This document shows positions 6,730 to 14,275 of a DNA stretch of 14,321 nt, piece after piece (the stretch's first letter is position 1; the number at the start of each line of letters is the position of its first letter). Both the position numbers and the translations under genes were made by a program. Source of the DNA: Polyangiaceae bacterium. GTDB lineage: Bacteria; Myxococcota; Polyangia; Polyangiales; Polyangiaceae. The stretch lies in NCBI GenBank assembly GCA_025936205.1, contig JAICTU010000223.1, forward strand, positions 1 through 14,321. Reading direction: 5' to 3'. The notes under the pieces were generated by a model. That model was given only the letters and a program-made list of their open reading frames with translations, did no database searches and was not told the DNA's origin.

Positions 6730-7923
6730 ATGGCCGACGACGATTCTGACTCCGAGCGGACAGAGGAGCCAACTCCAGAACGCCGGCGCAAGGCGCGCGA
6801 GGAAGGTCAGTTTCCGCGCGGCCGTGACGCCGGCAACACCATCGCCGGCATCGCCGTGCTGCTGGTGCTCTCCGCGCTGGGCGAAGACAGCGTGGCCCTG
6901 CTCGAGAAGTTTGCGGTGCACTGCCTCTCGGAGCCCTACGGGCTCTCGAGCGGCGACCCGCGAGCGTTGTTCCACGGGCTCGCCACCACGCTCGTGGTGC
7001 TGGTCTTTCCGTGCGCGTTCGCGGCAGCGCTCGGGGCACTGGCCATCGGCATCGCCGAGGCGGGCTTTCACCCCAACATGGACCTGGTAGCGCCCAAGTG
7101 GGACCGCCTCGATCCGCTGCCCAAGCTGCAGCAGATGTTCAGGCTGCAGGAGACCGGCGTCGACATCGTGCTGCAGCTGGCGCGCGTCGCGGTGGTGGCC
7201 GCCGTGGCGTACTCCTCCGTCAAGAGCGTCTACCCACGGCTGATGCACCTGGAGCGCGTGAGCCTGGAGGCTGCTGGCCTGGAGATTGCTCGCGCCATCT
7301 TCAAGCTCGGCTTGTGGTCGAGCCTGGCGCTCGGCTCGCTCGCGCTGCTCGACTATCTCAAGAGCTTCCGCAAACACGAGGCTTCGATCCGCATGAGCCG
7401 CCAGGAGCTCAAGGAAGAGATGAAGCAGCAGGAAGGCGACCACCGCATCAAGCATCGCCAGCGCGCCCGCGCGCGCGAGATGCTCAAGCGCGGCCTGGCC
7501 AAGCAGGTGGCGCAGTCCGACTTCGTGATCGCCAATCCGACGCACATCTCCGTGGCGTTGCGCTACCGCGTGATGGAAGGAGCGCCCGTGGTCACCGCCA
7601 AGGGCTACGACGAGGTCGCGCTCTACATCCGCAAGCTGGCCAAGGAAAACAACATCCCGGTGATCGAGAACCGCCCGCTCGCGCGCGCCCTCGCCAAGCG
7701 CGTGCGCGCAGGCAAACCGGTGCCCGTCGACCTCTACGCGGCCGTCGCCGAGATCCTGGCTTTCGTTTACCGGCTCAAAGGCAAGAGCCTCGGCAGCTCC
7801 AGCGCCCAGGCGCCCGCACGCCGCCCGGCCCCCGCACCCCGCGGCGGCGCTCGAGGCCCGCGTGGTCCCGGCGGCCCCGCGCCACGCCCAGGCCGCCGCA
7901 TGCCACGCCCTCCCGCTCCCTGA
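6730..7923 (+). CDS. flhB: FlhB, flagellar export substrate-specificity switch, with a basic C-terminal tail
   Basis: FlhB is the export-gate protein that self-cleaves to change export from rod/hook to filament proteins. The 397 residues begin with the conserved cytoplasmic N-terminus (SERTEEPTPERRRKAREEGQ), followed by about four membrane helices (to about 210). The cytoplasmic domain follows, with the linker SRQELKEEMKQQEGD. The cleavage motif Asn269-Pro-Thr-His272 is intact (VIANPTHISVALRY), and the family's GYDEVALYIRKLAKENNIPV and ENRPLARAL stretches come after it. The normal fold ends near Lys352. The last 45 residues are Pro, Arg, Gly and Ala only in large part, an unusual tail. GGGAG-like GGGAG lies six bases before the ATG. 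This is the last flagellar gene here; flhA is not downstream. Confidence 0.95.
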   Translation: MADDDSDSERTEEPTPERRRKAREEGQFPRGRDAGNTIAGIAVLLVLSALGEDSVALLEKFAVHCLSEPYGLSSGDPRALFHGLATTLVVLVFPCAFAAALGALAIGIAEAGFHPNMDLVAPKWDRLDPLPKLQQMFRLQETGVDIVLQLARVAVVAAVAYSSVKSVYPRLMHLERVSLEAAGLEIARAIFKLGLWSSLALGSLALLDYLKSFRKHEASIRMSRQELKEEMKQQEGDHRIKHRQRARAREMLKRGLAKQVAQSDFVIANPTHISVALRYRVMEGAPVVTAKGYDEVALYIRKLAKENNIPVIENRPLARALAKRVRAGKPVPVDLYAAVAEILAFVYRLKGKSLGSSSAQAPARRPAPAPRGGARGPRGPGGPAPRPGRRMPRPPAP

Positions 7924-8150
7924 GCGCGGAATCTTCTCCGCACCAGCGTGTCAGACCATGGCGCGCGAAGAAATGCGACAGGCTGCATATTTCAGAGTGC
8001 TACTTGGCATTTCGCGGATGAGAGCCTTTTTCGCCCCATTTGCTGGAGCGCTCGTGCGTGGTCCCCCTCAGGGGTGGCCATTTCGTGCGAATTTCTGCTG
8101 ACGGGGAGCTAGAGTCAGGCCAAACGTCTCATCCTGGAAGAGGAGGGGTG
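7924..8150 (+). other. Non-coding leader between flhB and the hybrid kinase
   Basis: These 227 bases hold no convincing gene. A frame continuous with the kinase is open from about 8040 but gives no recognisable protein, and the kinase has a strong ribosome binding site further down. A weak stem (CCCC-CTCA-GGGG, 8063-8074) and a short T run (8025-8034, in CCTTTTTCG) are present, but they are not placed together as an intrinsic terminator. A promoter for the kinase is likely to be here, but no clear -35/-10 or sigma-54 site was found. Confidence 0.4.
8141..8148 (+). promoter_or_regulatory. Shine-Dalgarno of the hybrid kinase
   Basis: AGGAGGGG ends just before the ATG at 8151 (about four bases after the AGGAGG core). 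The kinase frame is open well upstream, so this site, with the receiver-domain start MSSVMVVEDE immediately after it, fixes the start. A second in-frame ATG at 8163 would be too far from it. Confidence 0.75.
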
Positions 8151-9719
8151 ATGAGCAGCGTGATGGTCGTGGAGGACGAGCGCATCATAGCGCGAGACAT
8201 TTCCGACTCCCTGACTGCAATGGGATATGAGGTGACCGGCACCGCGGCCACGGCCGCAGAGTGTGTCCGGAGCGCAGCCGCGGTGCGCCCGGATCTGGTG
8301 CTGATGGACATTCATCTGGCGGGCGAGCTGGATGGAATCGAGGCGGCGCTGGAGCTGCGCGAGCGCTTCGACATTCCCGTTGTCTATTTGACCGCGTATG
8401 CCGACGACGCGACCATTGATCGCGCCAAGGCAACGAGGCCGCTCGGCTACCTGACGAAGCCGTTTCGCAAGAGCGAGCTGCGGAGCACGATCGAGATCGG
8501 TCTCTCCCGGCACCAGCGCGAACAACAGCTGCAGCAACAGCAGCTCGGCGAGCGGCCCGTGGAGTCGGATCAGTTCTCGTCGCTGGCGACCATCGCGGCC
8601 AGTGTGGCGCACGAGATCAATAACCCGTTGAGCTACATCCTGAGCAACGCCTACGTGGCGCGCCAGGAGCTGTCGCGCATGGAAGCGTCGCTTGCCAGCC
8701 CCGAGCCGTGCGTCGACCCGGCGAGCGTGCGCGAGTGTTTCTCGCAGGCCGCCGATCTGCTGCTCGAAGTGGAAGATGGCGTTCGTCACATCGGGCAAAT
8801 CGCCGCGGATCTGGGCACGCTGGGCCAGCGAGAGTCCTCGCTGCAGTCCCAGGACATCGTCGCGGCGCTGGAGTGGGCGTTGCGCGTGAGCCACCCCACG
8901 CTCAAGCACCTTGCCCGAGTGACGAAGCGCTTCAGCCCAGTTCCGCAGGTGTGGGGAGACGGGGTTCAGCTGCGCCAGATCTTCTTGAACCTGGCGCTGA
9001 ACGCAGCGCAGGCGATGAGGGGGAAGCCCTTCGCTGAAAACGAGCTCTTCGTCTCCACAGAGGTCGGCAGCGACGGCCAGATCTGCGTCACTCTGCGCGA
9101 CACGGGCTCGGGCATGACGCCGGAGACCATGGCTCGCATCTTCGATCCCTACTTCACCACCAAACAGCGGGGCAAAGTGTCCGGGCTCGGGCTCTCGGTC
9201 TGCCGCCGCGCGGTGCGCGAGATGGGCGGCAGCATCAGCGTGGGCAGTGAGCTGGGCCGGGGTTCAACCTTCGTGGTCAAGCTGCGCGCCGCGCCGGCCC
9301 GCACGGAGCCACCACCGAGCAGCGCGACCGCCACGATCGCCGCCCGGATCTTGCTGATCGATGACGATCCGGCGGTGCTGGCAGGATTGCGCCGCATGTT
9401 GTCGGGCCTGGCGTATGACGTGGTGGCCGCGCCCAGCGCTGGGGACGCGCTGCGCGAGATCGAGTCCGGCGAGCACTTCGACGCGATCCTGTGCGACCTG
9501 TCCATGCCGGAGACGGATGGCATGGCGCTGTATGAGCGCCTGTGCCGCATCGCTCCCGATCTGGCGCAAAAGTTCGTGTTCGTCACGGGTGGCGGAAACA
9601 CGAAGAACGCGCTGCGCTTTCTGCAGGGGCAGGAGTTCCTGCGCAAGCCGGTGACGCGCAGCGACCTGCTCGGCGCCATCGATCGACGACTCCGCACGGT
9701 CACGTCGGGCGCTGCCTAG
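8151..9719 (+). CDS. Hybrid histidine kinase, REC-HisKA-HATPase-REC, soluble
   Basis: The 522-residue protein has four modules. Receiver 1 (about 3-117) has Glu8/Asp9, phospho-acceptor Asp53, Thr81 and Lys103. A Gln-rich coiled stretch follows (120-133), then a HisKA domain with His154 in the motif VAHEINNPLSYILSNA. The ATPase domain (about 255-385) has an N box (Asn280/Asn284), G1 box DTGSGM (Asp317), F box FDPYFTTK and G2 box GLGLSV. Receiver 2 (about 401-520) has Asp404-406, Asp449, Thr479 and Lys499. All catalytic and phosphorylation residues are present. There is no membrane segment, PAS or GAF domain, so it probably takes its signal through receiver 1 from another phospho-donor and passes phosphate on through receiver 2. 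No DNA-binding output domain or partner lies next to it. It follows the flagellar operon by 227 bp; a link to motility is only positional. Confidence 0.93.
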   Translation: MSSVMVVEDERIIARDISDSLTAMGYEVTGTAATAAECVRSAAAVRPDLVLMDIHLAGELDGIEAALELRERFDIPVVYLTAYADDATIDRAKATRPLGYLTKPFRKSELRSTIEIGLSRHQREQQLQQQQLGERPVESDQFSSLATIAASVAHEINNPLSYILSNAYVARQELSRMEASLASPEPCVDPASVRECFSQAADLLLEVEDGVRHIGQIAADLGTLGQRESSLQSQDIVAALEWALRVSHPTLKHLARVTKRFSPVPQVWGDGVQLRQIFLNLALNAAQAMRGKPFAENELFVSTEVGSDGQICVTLRDTGSGMTPETMARIFDPYFTTKQRGKVSGLGLSVCRRAVREMGGSISVGSELGRGSTFVVKLRAAPARTEPPPSSATATIAARILLIDDDPAVLAGLRRMLSGLAYDVVAAPSAGDALREIESGEHFDAILCDLSMPETDGMALYERLCRIAPDLAQKFVFVTGGGNTKNALRFLQGQEFLRKPVTRSDLLGAIDRRLRTVTSGAA

Positions 9720-9723
9720 ACTC

Positions 9724-10422
9724 TCACACTTCCACGCCCTCCAGGCGCCAGGCTCGCGCGAGCTGGTCGTGGCAGCCTGCTTCGATCACCTCGCCATGCC
9801 CGATGATCAGGCGCTGGGCGGGGCGCGCCAGCATCGCGCCGAGAGAGCGGGCGGCGGCCGTCTTGTCCACGATCTTCTTTCTGGCGTCCGGCGGCACGCG
9901 CACGCGCTCGTAGCAGCCGTACAGGCATGCGCCGAGACGCCAGGTCCAGTGGTCCTTGCGGTCAGCGCGGCAGACGATGTCCGCGCCCAGCAGAGTTTGC
10001 GTGGGCCGATGGTAGAGCACTGTCTCATCCCAGAACGGCACCCCGTGCAGGGGCAAGGCTTCAAACTCGGGCAGCTGAGCGCCCAGCTGATCGTGAATAT
10101 TCACGTCCAGCCTCAGCGCCGGGTTCCTGCCCTGCGCCGACGCGGGCCCCACCAGCTTCGCCTCGGGGAAACGGGCTGCGGCAGCGGGCGCACCGAGATG
10201 ATGCCAGCAGTTGGGGACCACGAGCCAGCGCACGGGGCCCAGGGCTCGCAGCTGCTCCGCCAGCGCATCGCTGGGAGGCGCCGGAGTGTGCAGGAGCAAA
10301 CTTCCGTCATCCAGGCGTACGACGGTGGTGCGGGCGCGCAGGCGCGCTCCGCTGAACCATACGGGGCGTTCCAGAGACCAGATCCTGTCCGCGACCAGGG
10401 CGGTGAGCGAGCTCTCGAGCAT
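9724..10422 (-). CDS. DUF4336 family protein, metallo-beta-lactamase-like
   Basis: The 232-residue soluble protein resembles DUF4336, a family of unknown function with a metallo-beta-lactamase-like fold. Motifs seen: LDDGSLLLHTPAPPSDAL, ALGPVRWLVVPNCWHHLG (His74-His75), ETVLYHRPTQTLLGADIV (Asp148) and RLIIGHGEVIEAG (His209). These match the order of metal-binding positions in that fold, but the canonical HxHxDH is reduced to an HH pair, so any activity is uncertain. Family members are often annotated as hypothetical or as methanol oxidation-like proteins; no substrate can be named. It converges with the hybrid kinase, with four bases between the two stops. The 104-bp region upstream contains a 12-bp palindrome. 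A weak TTAGG precedes the ATG. Confidence 0.75.
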   Translation of the reverse strand: MLESSLTALVADRIWSLERPVWFSGARLRARTTVVRLDDGSLLLHTPAPPSDALAEQLRALGPVRWLVVPNCWHHLGAPAAAARFPEAKLVGPASAQGRNPALRLDVNIHDQLGAQLPEFEALPLHGVPFWDETVLYHRPTQTLLGADIVCRADRKDHWTWRLGACLYGCYERVRVPPDARKKIVDKTAAARSLGAMLARPAQRLIIGHGEVIEAGCHDQLARAWRLEGVEV

Positions 10423-10469
10423 GCACGCGGCCTAACAGTCCCCCTTGCCGCGCGCCAGCTTCGTCGCTT

Positions 10470-10481
10470 TGCAAATTTGCA
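10470..10481. promoter_or_regulatory. 12-bp palindrome upstream of the DUF4336 gene
   Basis: TGCAAATTTGCA is a perfect palindrome and the most AT-rich spot in this GC-rich gap (10423-10526) between the lysR-type gene and the DUF4336 gene. It lies 48-59 bases upstream of the DUF4336 ATG, a place suitable for an operator or part of a promoter. The LysR-type regulator encoded next door is a candidate binder, but the link is only positional. Confidence 0.35.
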
Positions 10482-10526
10482 CATCGGTTTGGCACCGCTC
10501 TGCATTTCACGACGGGCGCGCCTCGA

Positions 10527-11411
10527 TTACCGGATCTGCCGGCGCGCGTCTGCTTCGATCTCTTTGGCGACTACGCGAATGCGCGGCGTCTTCCTCGCAT
10601 CGCGGTGAAATGCCAAAAATACCTCGATTTGCGGCGGCGTCTGCTCCAGGTCGAGCTGGATCAGGCCGGGAAGCGCCGTCGCCTGCACTACACCCAGAAA
10701 ACCGATCCCCATGCCTGCCAGAACCGCGTGCTCGAGGGCGAGAGCCGAGTTCGAGCGGAAGGTGAAGCGCCTCGCGCCGTACTCGCGGATCCAGACCTCC
10801 TGAGGCAAGCGCTCGAGCGAAGCATCGAGCCCCACCCAGTCGTGCAGCCCCGCGATCTCGCGCGAGAGTCTCGCGCCCGGTAGCCGCCGCTCGACGTACT
10901 CGCGCGAGGCGAAGAGGCCCGTGCTGGCCCTTCCCAGCAACTTGGAGACGATCGCGGCGGACGCGGATCGCACGATGCGAATGCCGATGTCGGCCTCTCC
11001 GCGGGCGAGATCCGCGACGCGCGCCTCCGAAATGAGCTCGATGCTCAGCGCCGGGTATTTGGTATGCAAGCGTGCCAGCAACGGTACGAGGGGGCGAATG
11101 AAGCCTTCGCTCAGCGAAACACGCACCGTCCCCGAGACATCGACCTCGCGCCCATCACGCACGAGTGCTGCCAGCCCGAGCTCCAGCTCCTCGGCCAGAG
11201 CCACCAGTCGGAGCGCATCGGGATCGAGCCGCGTGCCGTCATTGCCTCGGTGCACCAGTACCCGGCCCAGGCTGCGCTCGATCGCCTCGACGCGGCGGGC
11301 GACCGTCGAGGCGGCAACACCGAGCGTCTTCCCCGCCCCGAGAAAGCTCTTGTCACGGTGGACCGCCAGCAGGATGCGAAGGTCGTCCCACGACGGTATC
11401 TTGCTGGTCAT
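10527..11411 (-). CDS. LysR-family transcriptional regulator
   Basis: The 294-residue protein has the LysR plan. An N-terminal winged helix-turn-helix lies at about 6-65 (WDDLRILLAVHRDKSFLGAG, then KTLGVAASTVARRVEAIERS). A linker helix follows, then a two-lobe effector domain (about 90-290, VSGTVRVSLSEGF, RLHTKYPALSIELISEARVA, LARGEADIGIRIV, LEHAVLAGMGIGFLGVV). Members bind a small molecule and activate or repress nearby genes. The gene lies 18 bases downstream of the sugar isomerase on the same strand, so the two may share a transcript; no good ribosome binding site is seen. Unlike typical lysR genes, it is not divergent from a target. Possible targets are the isomerase or the DUF4336 gene. 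The effector cannot be read from the sequence. Confidence 0.92.
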   Translation of the reverse strand: MTSKIPSWDDLRILLAVHRDKSFLGAGKTLGVAASTVARRVEAIERSLGRVLVHRGNDGTRLDPDALRLVALAEELELGLAALVRDGREVDVSGTVRVSLSEGFIRPLVPLLARLHTKYPALSIELISEARVADLARGEADIGIRIVRSASAAIVSKLLGRASTGLFASREYVERRLPGARLSREIAGLHDWVGLDASLERLPQEVWIREYGARRFTFRSNSALALEHAVLAGMGIGFLGVVQATALPGLIQLDLEQTPPQIEVFLAFHRDARKTPRIRVVAKEIEADARRQIR

Positions 11412-11429
11412 ATCTGCTGCGAAGGCACG

Positions 11430-12977
11430 CTACACCTCTTCCACCGTGCTGTGCTCGTAGTACTCGATCAGCGCGCGACCCGACTGGCTGAGGCCTGCCT
11501 GCGCATTGATATACGGCAGGGCGTCGCGTACGGCCTTCATGGTGGTCGCAATCGACGGACCCTCACCCACGATCAGGGCAGTGTGGTGCTCGACCGCCCT
11601 CTCCGGGGCGGTGATGTAGCGGAAGAGCTGCTGGATGCGTGGGATGTGAACGCGACCGCGCGTGCCGAACGTCTTGATGCGTTCTTCCAGGACGCGCCCC
11701 ACTCCGCCGTACATGAAGATCTTGCCCTCGCGCGCGTTGGTGCACGGGCGCAGGAAGGCGCACGTCCCGGGCTTGAGATCGCCATCGACCGCGCCCCAGC
11801 TATTTTCCACGCCCACCTCCTTGGCCAAGATCTGATGCTCCGTGATCCGGGCACCGGGGTGCATCACGCTCTTGGCCCAAACACCACAGTGAAAGAGGTC
11901 TACCTCTTCTCGCTCGTCGTCGAACATGTTGTTCCAGTCCCCCAAGACCGGCACCAGACCGGATGCGCACTGCAACATGTACATCGCCATCCAGCCCGCG
12001 ATGTCCGTTTCGCACGCGGCGGGCAAGAGCTTGTCCGAGAGCATGCTCATGCACGTGCACGGCATGACGCCGACGGTGCCACCGATCTGGTACTTCTGCA
12101 TCTCCGTCCAGCAGCGCACGGCGATGCCGTCCAGGTCGTTGTCGCGAATGAATCGGTCAAAGACCACGCCCATGCGCGCGATGGCGTCCAGCGACGGCGC
12201 CGGAACATCCGTCGCGCCGAAGTGGGCGCGGATCTCTTCGTGCTTGTGCGAGAGCTGGACGGCATCCACCTGACGCATCTGCCGGTCCAGCGCGATCAGC
12301 TCCAACCCCACCGTGCTCAAACCCATGTGCCCCAGGAGCTCCGTGGAGACGTTGGTGACCGTTTGAAAAGCGTCCGGTCCTGAACCCACGAGCCCCAGAC
12401 GCACGCCGCGCCCGCGACGCCGGAACTTCGAAGCCAGCACACAAGTGGCAAAGAACGCCTGCAGATCGCGTGCAAACTGGGCAGAGCGCACGGACTCGCA
12501 GTGCTGGGTGGTCAACGTGTACGGATAGCCGATGTGGCGGAGCGCGTTGGCCGCGGAAAAACGGCCACACGCACCGTCGCGACGGCCCTTCTCTCCCATC
12601 CGTCCTTGCCCCCGGACGTCCGGCTCCGTGTGGATCAACACCGGAACGTTCAGATCCGCGAGGCGGAGAAAGTCCCGAATGCCGTTCTCGTCGGAGAAGT
12701 TGTACATCGAGCAGATCACGCCAATGGCGCCGCCGCCGGCGACTCCCTGCCGGTGCTGCTGAGCCATCCCCGCCGCGCGCTGAGCGTCCGCGTAGGACTC
12801 CACGTTGCCCAGGTCCACGTACTCGATCTGGTCCCCCAGCAGCTGCTCCACGACCGAAGCAGTGGCCCGCGCGCCCTCCACGGCGAACTCGCTGGGAAAG
12901 AACCCACGATTGCCCATGAACCCCAGGATCACTGGCTTGCGATTCGCTGCGTCTGCTCGGCGGGGCTGGAGGGCCAT
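11430..12977 (-). CDS. L-fucose/L-arabinose isomerase-family protein
   Basis: This family interconverts aldoses and ketoses using a divalent metal. The 515 residues have the two-part family layout. The N-terminal substrate-binding half contains PVILGFMGNRGFFPSEFAVE, GVICSMYNFSDENGIRDFLR and NVPVLIHTEPDVRG. The C-terminal half contains RCWTEMQKYQIGG, PCTCMSMLSDKLLPAACETD, QCASGLVPVLGDWNNMFDDE and EEVDLFHCGVWAKS. Glu292, Asp325 and His464/His465 are candidate metal or catalytic residues by analogy with FucI and AraA; this was not aligned. The frame opens at 13025, but that start would place the operator-like repeat inside the gene, so the ATG at 12977 (MALQPRRADAANRKPV, with CAGG five bases upstream) is preferred. 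The substrate is uncertain. It is divergent from a ROK repressor and followed by a LysR gene. Confidence 0.85.
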   Translation of the reverse strand: MALQPRRADAANRKPVILGFMGNRGFFPSEFAVEGARATASVVEQLLGDQIEYVDLGNVESYADAQRAAGMAQQHRQGVAGGGAIGVICSMYNFSDENGIRDFLRLADLNVPVLIHTEPDVRGQGRMGEKGRRDGACGRFSAANALRHIGYPYTLTTQHCESVRSAQFARDLQAFFATCVLASKFRRRGRGVRLGLVGSGPDAFQTVTNVSTELLGHMGLSTVGLELIALDRQMRQVDAVQLSHKHEEIRAHFGATDVPAPSLDAIARMGVVFDRFIRDNDLDGIAVRCWTEMQKYQIGGTVGVMPCTCMSMLSDKLLPAACETDIAGWMAMYMLQCASGLVPVLGDWNNMFDDEREEVDLFHCGVWAKSVMHPGARITEHQILAKEVGVENSWGAVDGDLKPGTCAFLRPCTNAREGKIFMYGGVGRVLEERIKTFGTRGRVHIPRIQQLFRYITAPERAVEHHTALIVGEGPSIATTMKAVRDALPYINAQAGLSQSGRALIEYYEHSTVEEV

Positions 12978-13007
12978 GGAAACCTGCTTTCGAGATCCCG
13001 GATAATT

Positions 13008-13024
13008 TGTTGTAGGATACAACA
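13008..13024. promoter_or_regulatory. Candidate operator in the isomerase/ROK divergent gap
   Basis: TGTTGTA-GGA-TACAACA is a perfect 7-3-7 inverted repeat, AT-rich against a GC-rich background. It lies 25 bases before the ROK ATG and 31 bases before the isomerase ATG. ROK repressors bind such TTGT/ACAA-type repeats and often control themselves and the divergent sugar gene. The site could therefore block both promoters. It also overlaps the longer, less likely isomerase start at 13025. The repeat is seen; binding by the ROK protein is inferred. Confidence 0.6.
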
Positions 13025-13027
13025 TAT

Positions 13028-13038
13028 AGCGATACGCT
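13028..13038. repeat. Small inverted repeat before the ROK gene
   Basis: AGCG-ATA-CGCT lies ten bases before the ROK ATG. It is too short to name, but it sits where a ribosome binding site would be expected. No Shine-Dalgarno is visible there (GCTGCTCGTGTAA precedes the ATG), so the ROK message may be leaderless or weakly translated. It may be chance. Confidence 0.25.
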
Positions 13039-13048
13039 GCTCGTGTAA

Positions 13049-14275
13049 ATGGCAGGAAGGCGCAACCCGACCCAACTGGTGGCGTCTGCTCCGCTCCGCG
13101 CCGACGTTGGAACGGGCAACGCTCAAACGCGTCAGCACAATCTGACGTCCGTCCTCACTCACCTGCACCACAGCGGGGCACTGACCCGCGCCGAGCTCAC
13201 CCGCCGCACGGGTCTCAATCGCTCCACGGTGGCAGCGCTGGTGGGTGAGCTCGTGGAGGTCGGACTGGCGTATGAAACCGCTGCTCCCGAAGGTGGGGGC
13301 GTGGGGCGGCCCAGTCCGCTCGTACACGCCAATCACCAGGTCGCGGTGCTCGCGCTGAACCCGGATGTCGACGCCGTTGATCTGGGATTGGTCGGTCTGG
13401 GCGGGGTGCTCCACGGAAGAGTGCGCCACGGCACTGCGACCATCCCCAGCGCGGCGGAGACGGTGCGCCTGCTCCCGAAGCTGCTGGGCCAGCTGCAGCC
13501 GAGCCTGGATCAGTGCACCGTGGTGGGCGTCGGTGTGGCCGTGCCCGGGTTGGTGCAATCCGAGACGGGCGTCGTCGCGCTCGCGCCGCATCTGGACTGG
13601 CACGATGAGCCATTGGCTCCCATGCTGGCAGAAGCAACCGGCTACCCAGCGTTCGCAGGCAACGATGCCAAGCTCGGCATGATTGCCGAAACCGTCTTTG
13701 GTGCGGGGCGCGGAGTGGGCGATCTCGTGTACTTGAATGGCTCCGCTTCCGGCATCGGTGCCGGCGTGCTCACTGGCGGGCGGCCGCTGTGGGGTGCGCG
13801 AGGCTACGCCGCAGAGCTGGGCCACACGCTCATCAACTCGAACGGCCGGCGCTGCCACTGCGGCCAGCGCGGCTGCCTGGAGACAGAAGTGAACCTGCGC
13901 AGGCTGCAAGCCGCCCTGGGCCGGGAGCCATTGAATTCCGAGGCGATCCAGCAGGCGATGCGCGCCCGCGCCGGTAGTGCGCTCGGGGTCGAGGTTCGTC
14001 GCCAGCTCGACCTCCTCGGTCGAGCGATCGCGGGCTTCGTTGCCACGTTCAATCCAGAGCTGGTGCTCCTGGGCGGTTTTCTCGGCGCACTGCACGAAGC
14101 CATGCCGTCCCGACTGGAGGCCTGCGTAGCTCGCCTGTGCTTTGCACCGGCTGCCGCGGGCCTGAAGATTCAGCGCGTGGCGCTGGGGCAGAACCTGTTG
14201 CTGGTCGGAGCCGCCGAGCTCGCCTTCCAGCCGCTGCTCGCCGACCCGATCGGCAACCTCGGGGCCCGGCAGTGA
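13049..14275 (+). CDS. ROK-family transcriptional repressor
   Basis: The 408-residue protein has an N-terminal winged helix-turn-helix (about 28-75, TRQHNLTSVLTHLHHSGALT, then RAELTRRTGLNRSTVAALVG) and a ROK domain. The ROK domain shows VVGVGVAVPGLV, a sugar-binding GNDAKLGMIAE stretch, NGSASGIGAGVLTGG and the zinc motif. Zinc ligands are visible as His259 (ELGH) and Cys269, Cys271 and Cys276 (CHCGQRGCLE). With an HTH present it is a NagC/XylR-like regulator, not a sugar kinase; the effector is probably a sugar or its phosphate. It is divergent from the isomerase, with a candidate operator in the gap. Its stop overlaps a GTG that opens a further frame. There is no clear ribosome binding site. 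Confidence 0.94.
   Translation: MAGRRNPTQLVASAPLRADVGTGNAQTRQHNLTSVLTHLHHSGALTRAELTRRTGLNRSTVAALVGELVEVGLAYETAAPEGGGVGRPSPLVHANHQVAVLALNPDVDAVDLGLVGLGGVLHGRVRHGTATIPSAAETVRLLPKLLGQLQPSLDQCTVVGVGVAVPGLVQSETGVVALAPHLDWHDEPLAPMLAEATGYPAFAGNDAKLGMIAETVFGAGRGVGDLVYLNGSASGIGAGVLTGGRPLWGARGYAAELGHTLINSNGRRCHCGQRGCLETEVNLRRLQAALGREPLNSEAIQQAMRARAGSALGVEVRRQLDLLGRAIAGFVATFNPELVLLGGFLGALHEAMPSRLEACVARLCFAPAAAGLKIQRVALGQNLLLVGAAELAFQPLLADPIGNLGARQ

Noticed and set aside
8005..8036. Intrinsic terminator after flhB ending in CCTTTTTCG
   Set aside because: Only a 3-bp GGC/GCC stem with a large loop precedes the T run.
8076..8088. Sigma-54-like promoter (TGGCC...TGC) before the kinase
   Set aside because: The GG-to-GC spacing is nine bases, not the required ten, and the flanks do not match the consensus.
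12978..13025. Longer isomerase start at 13025 (MLYPTTNYPGSRKQVS)
   Set aside because: The added residues are unlike the family and the start would lie within the operator-like repeat; the ATG at 12977 is better.
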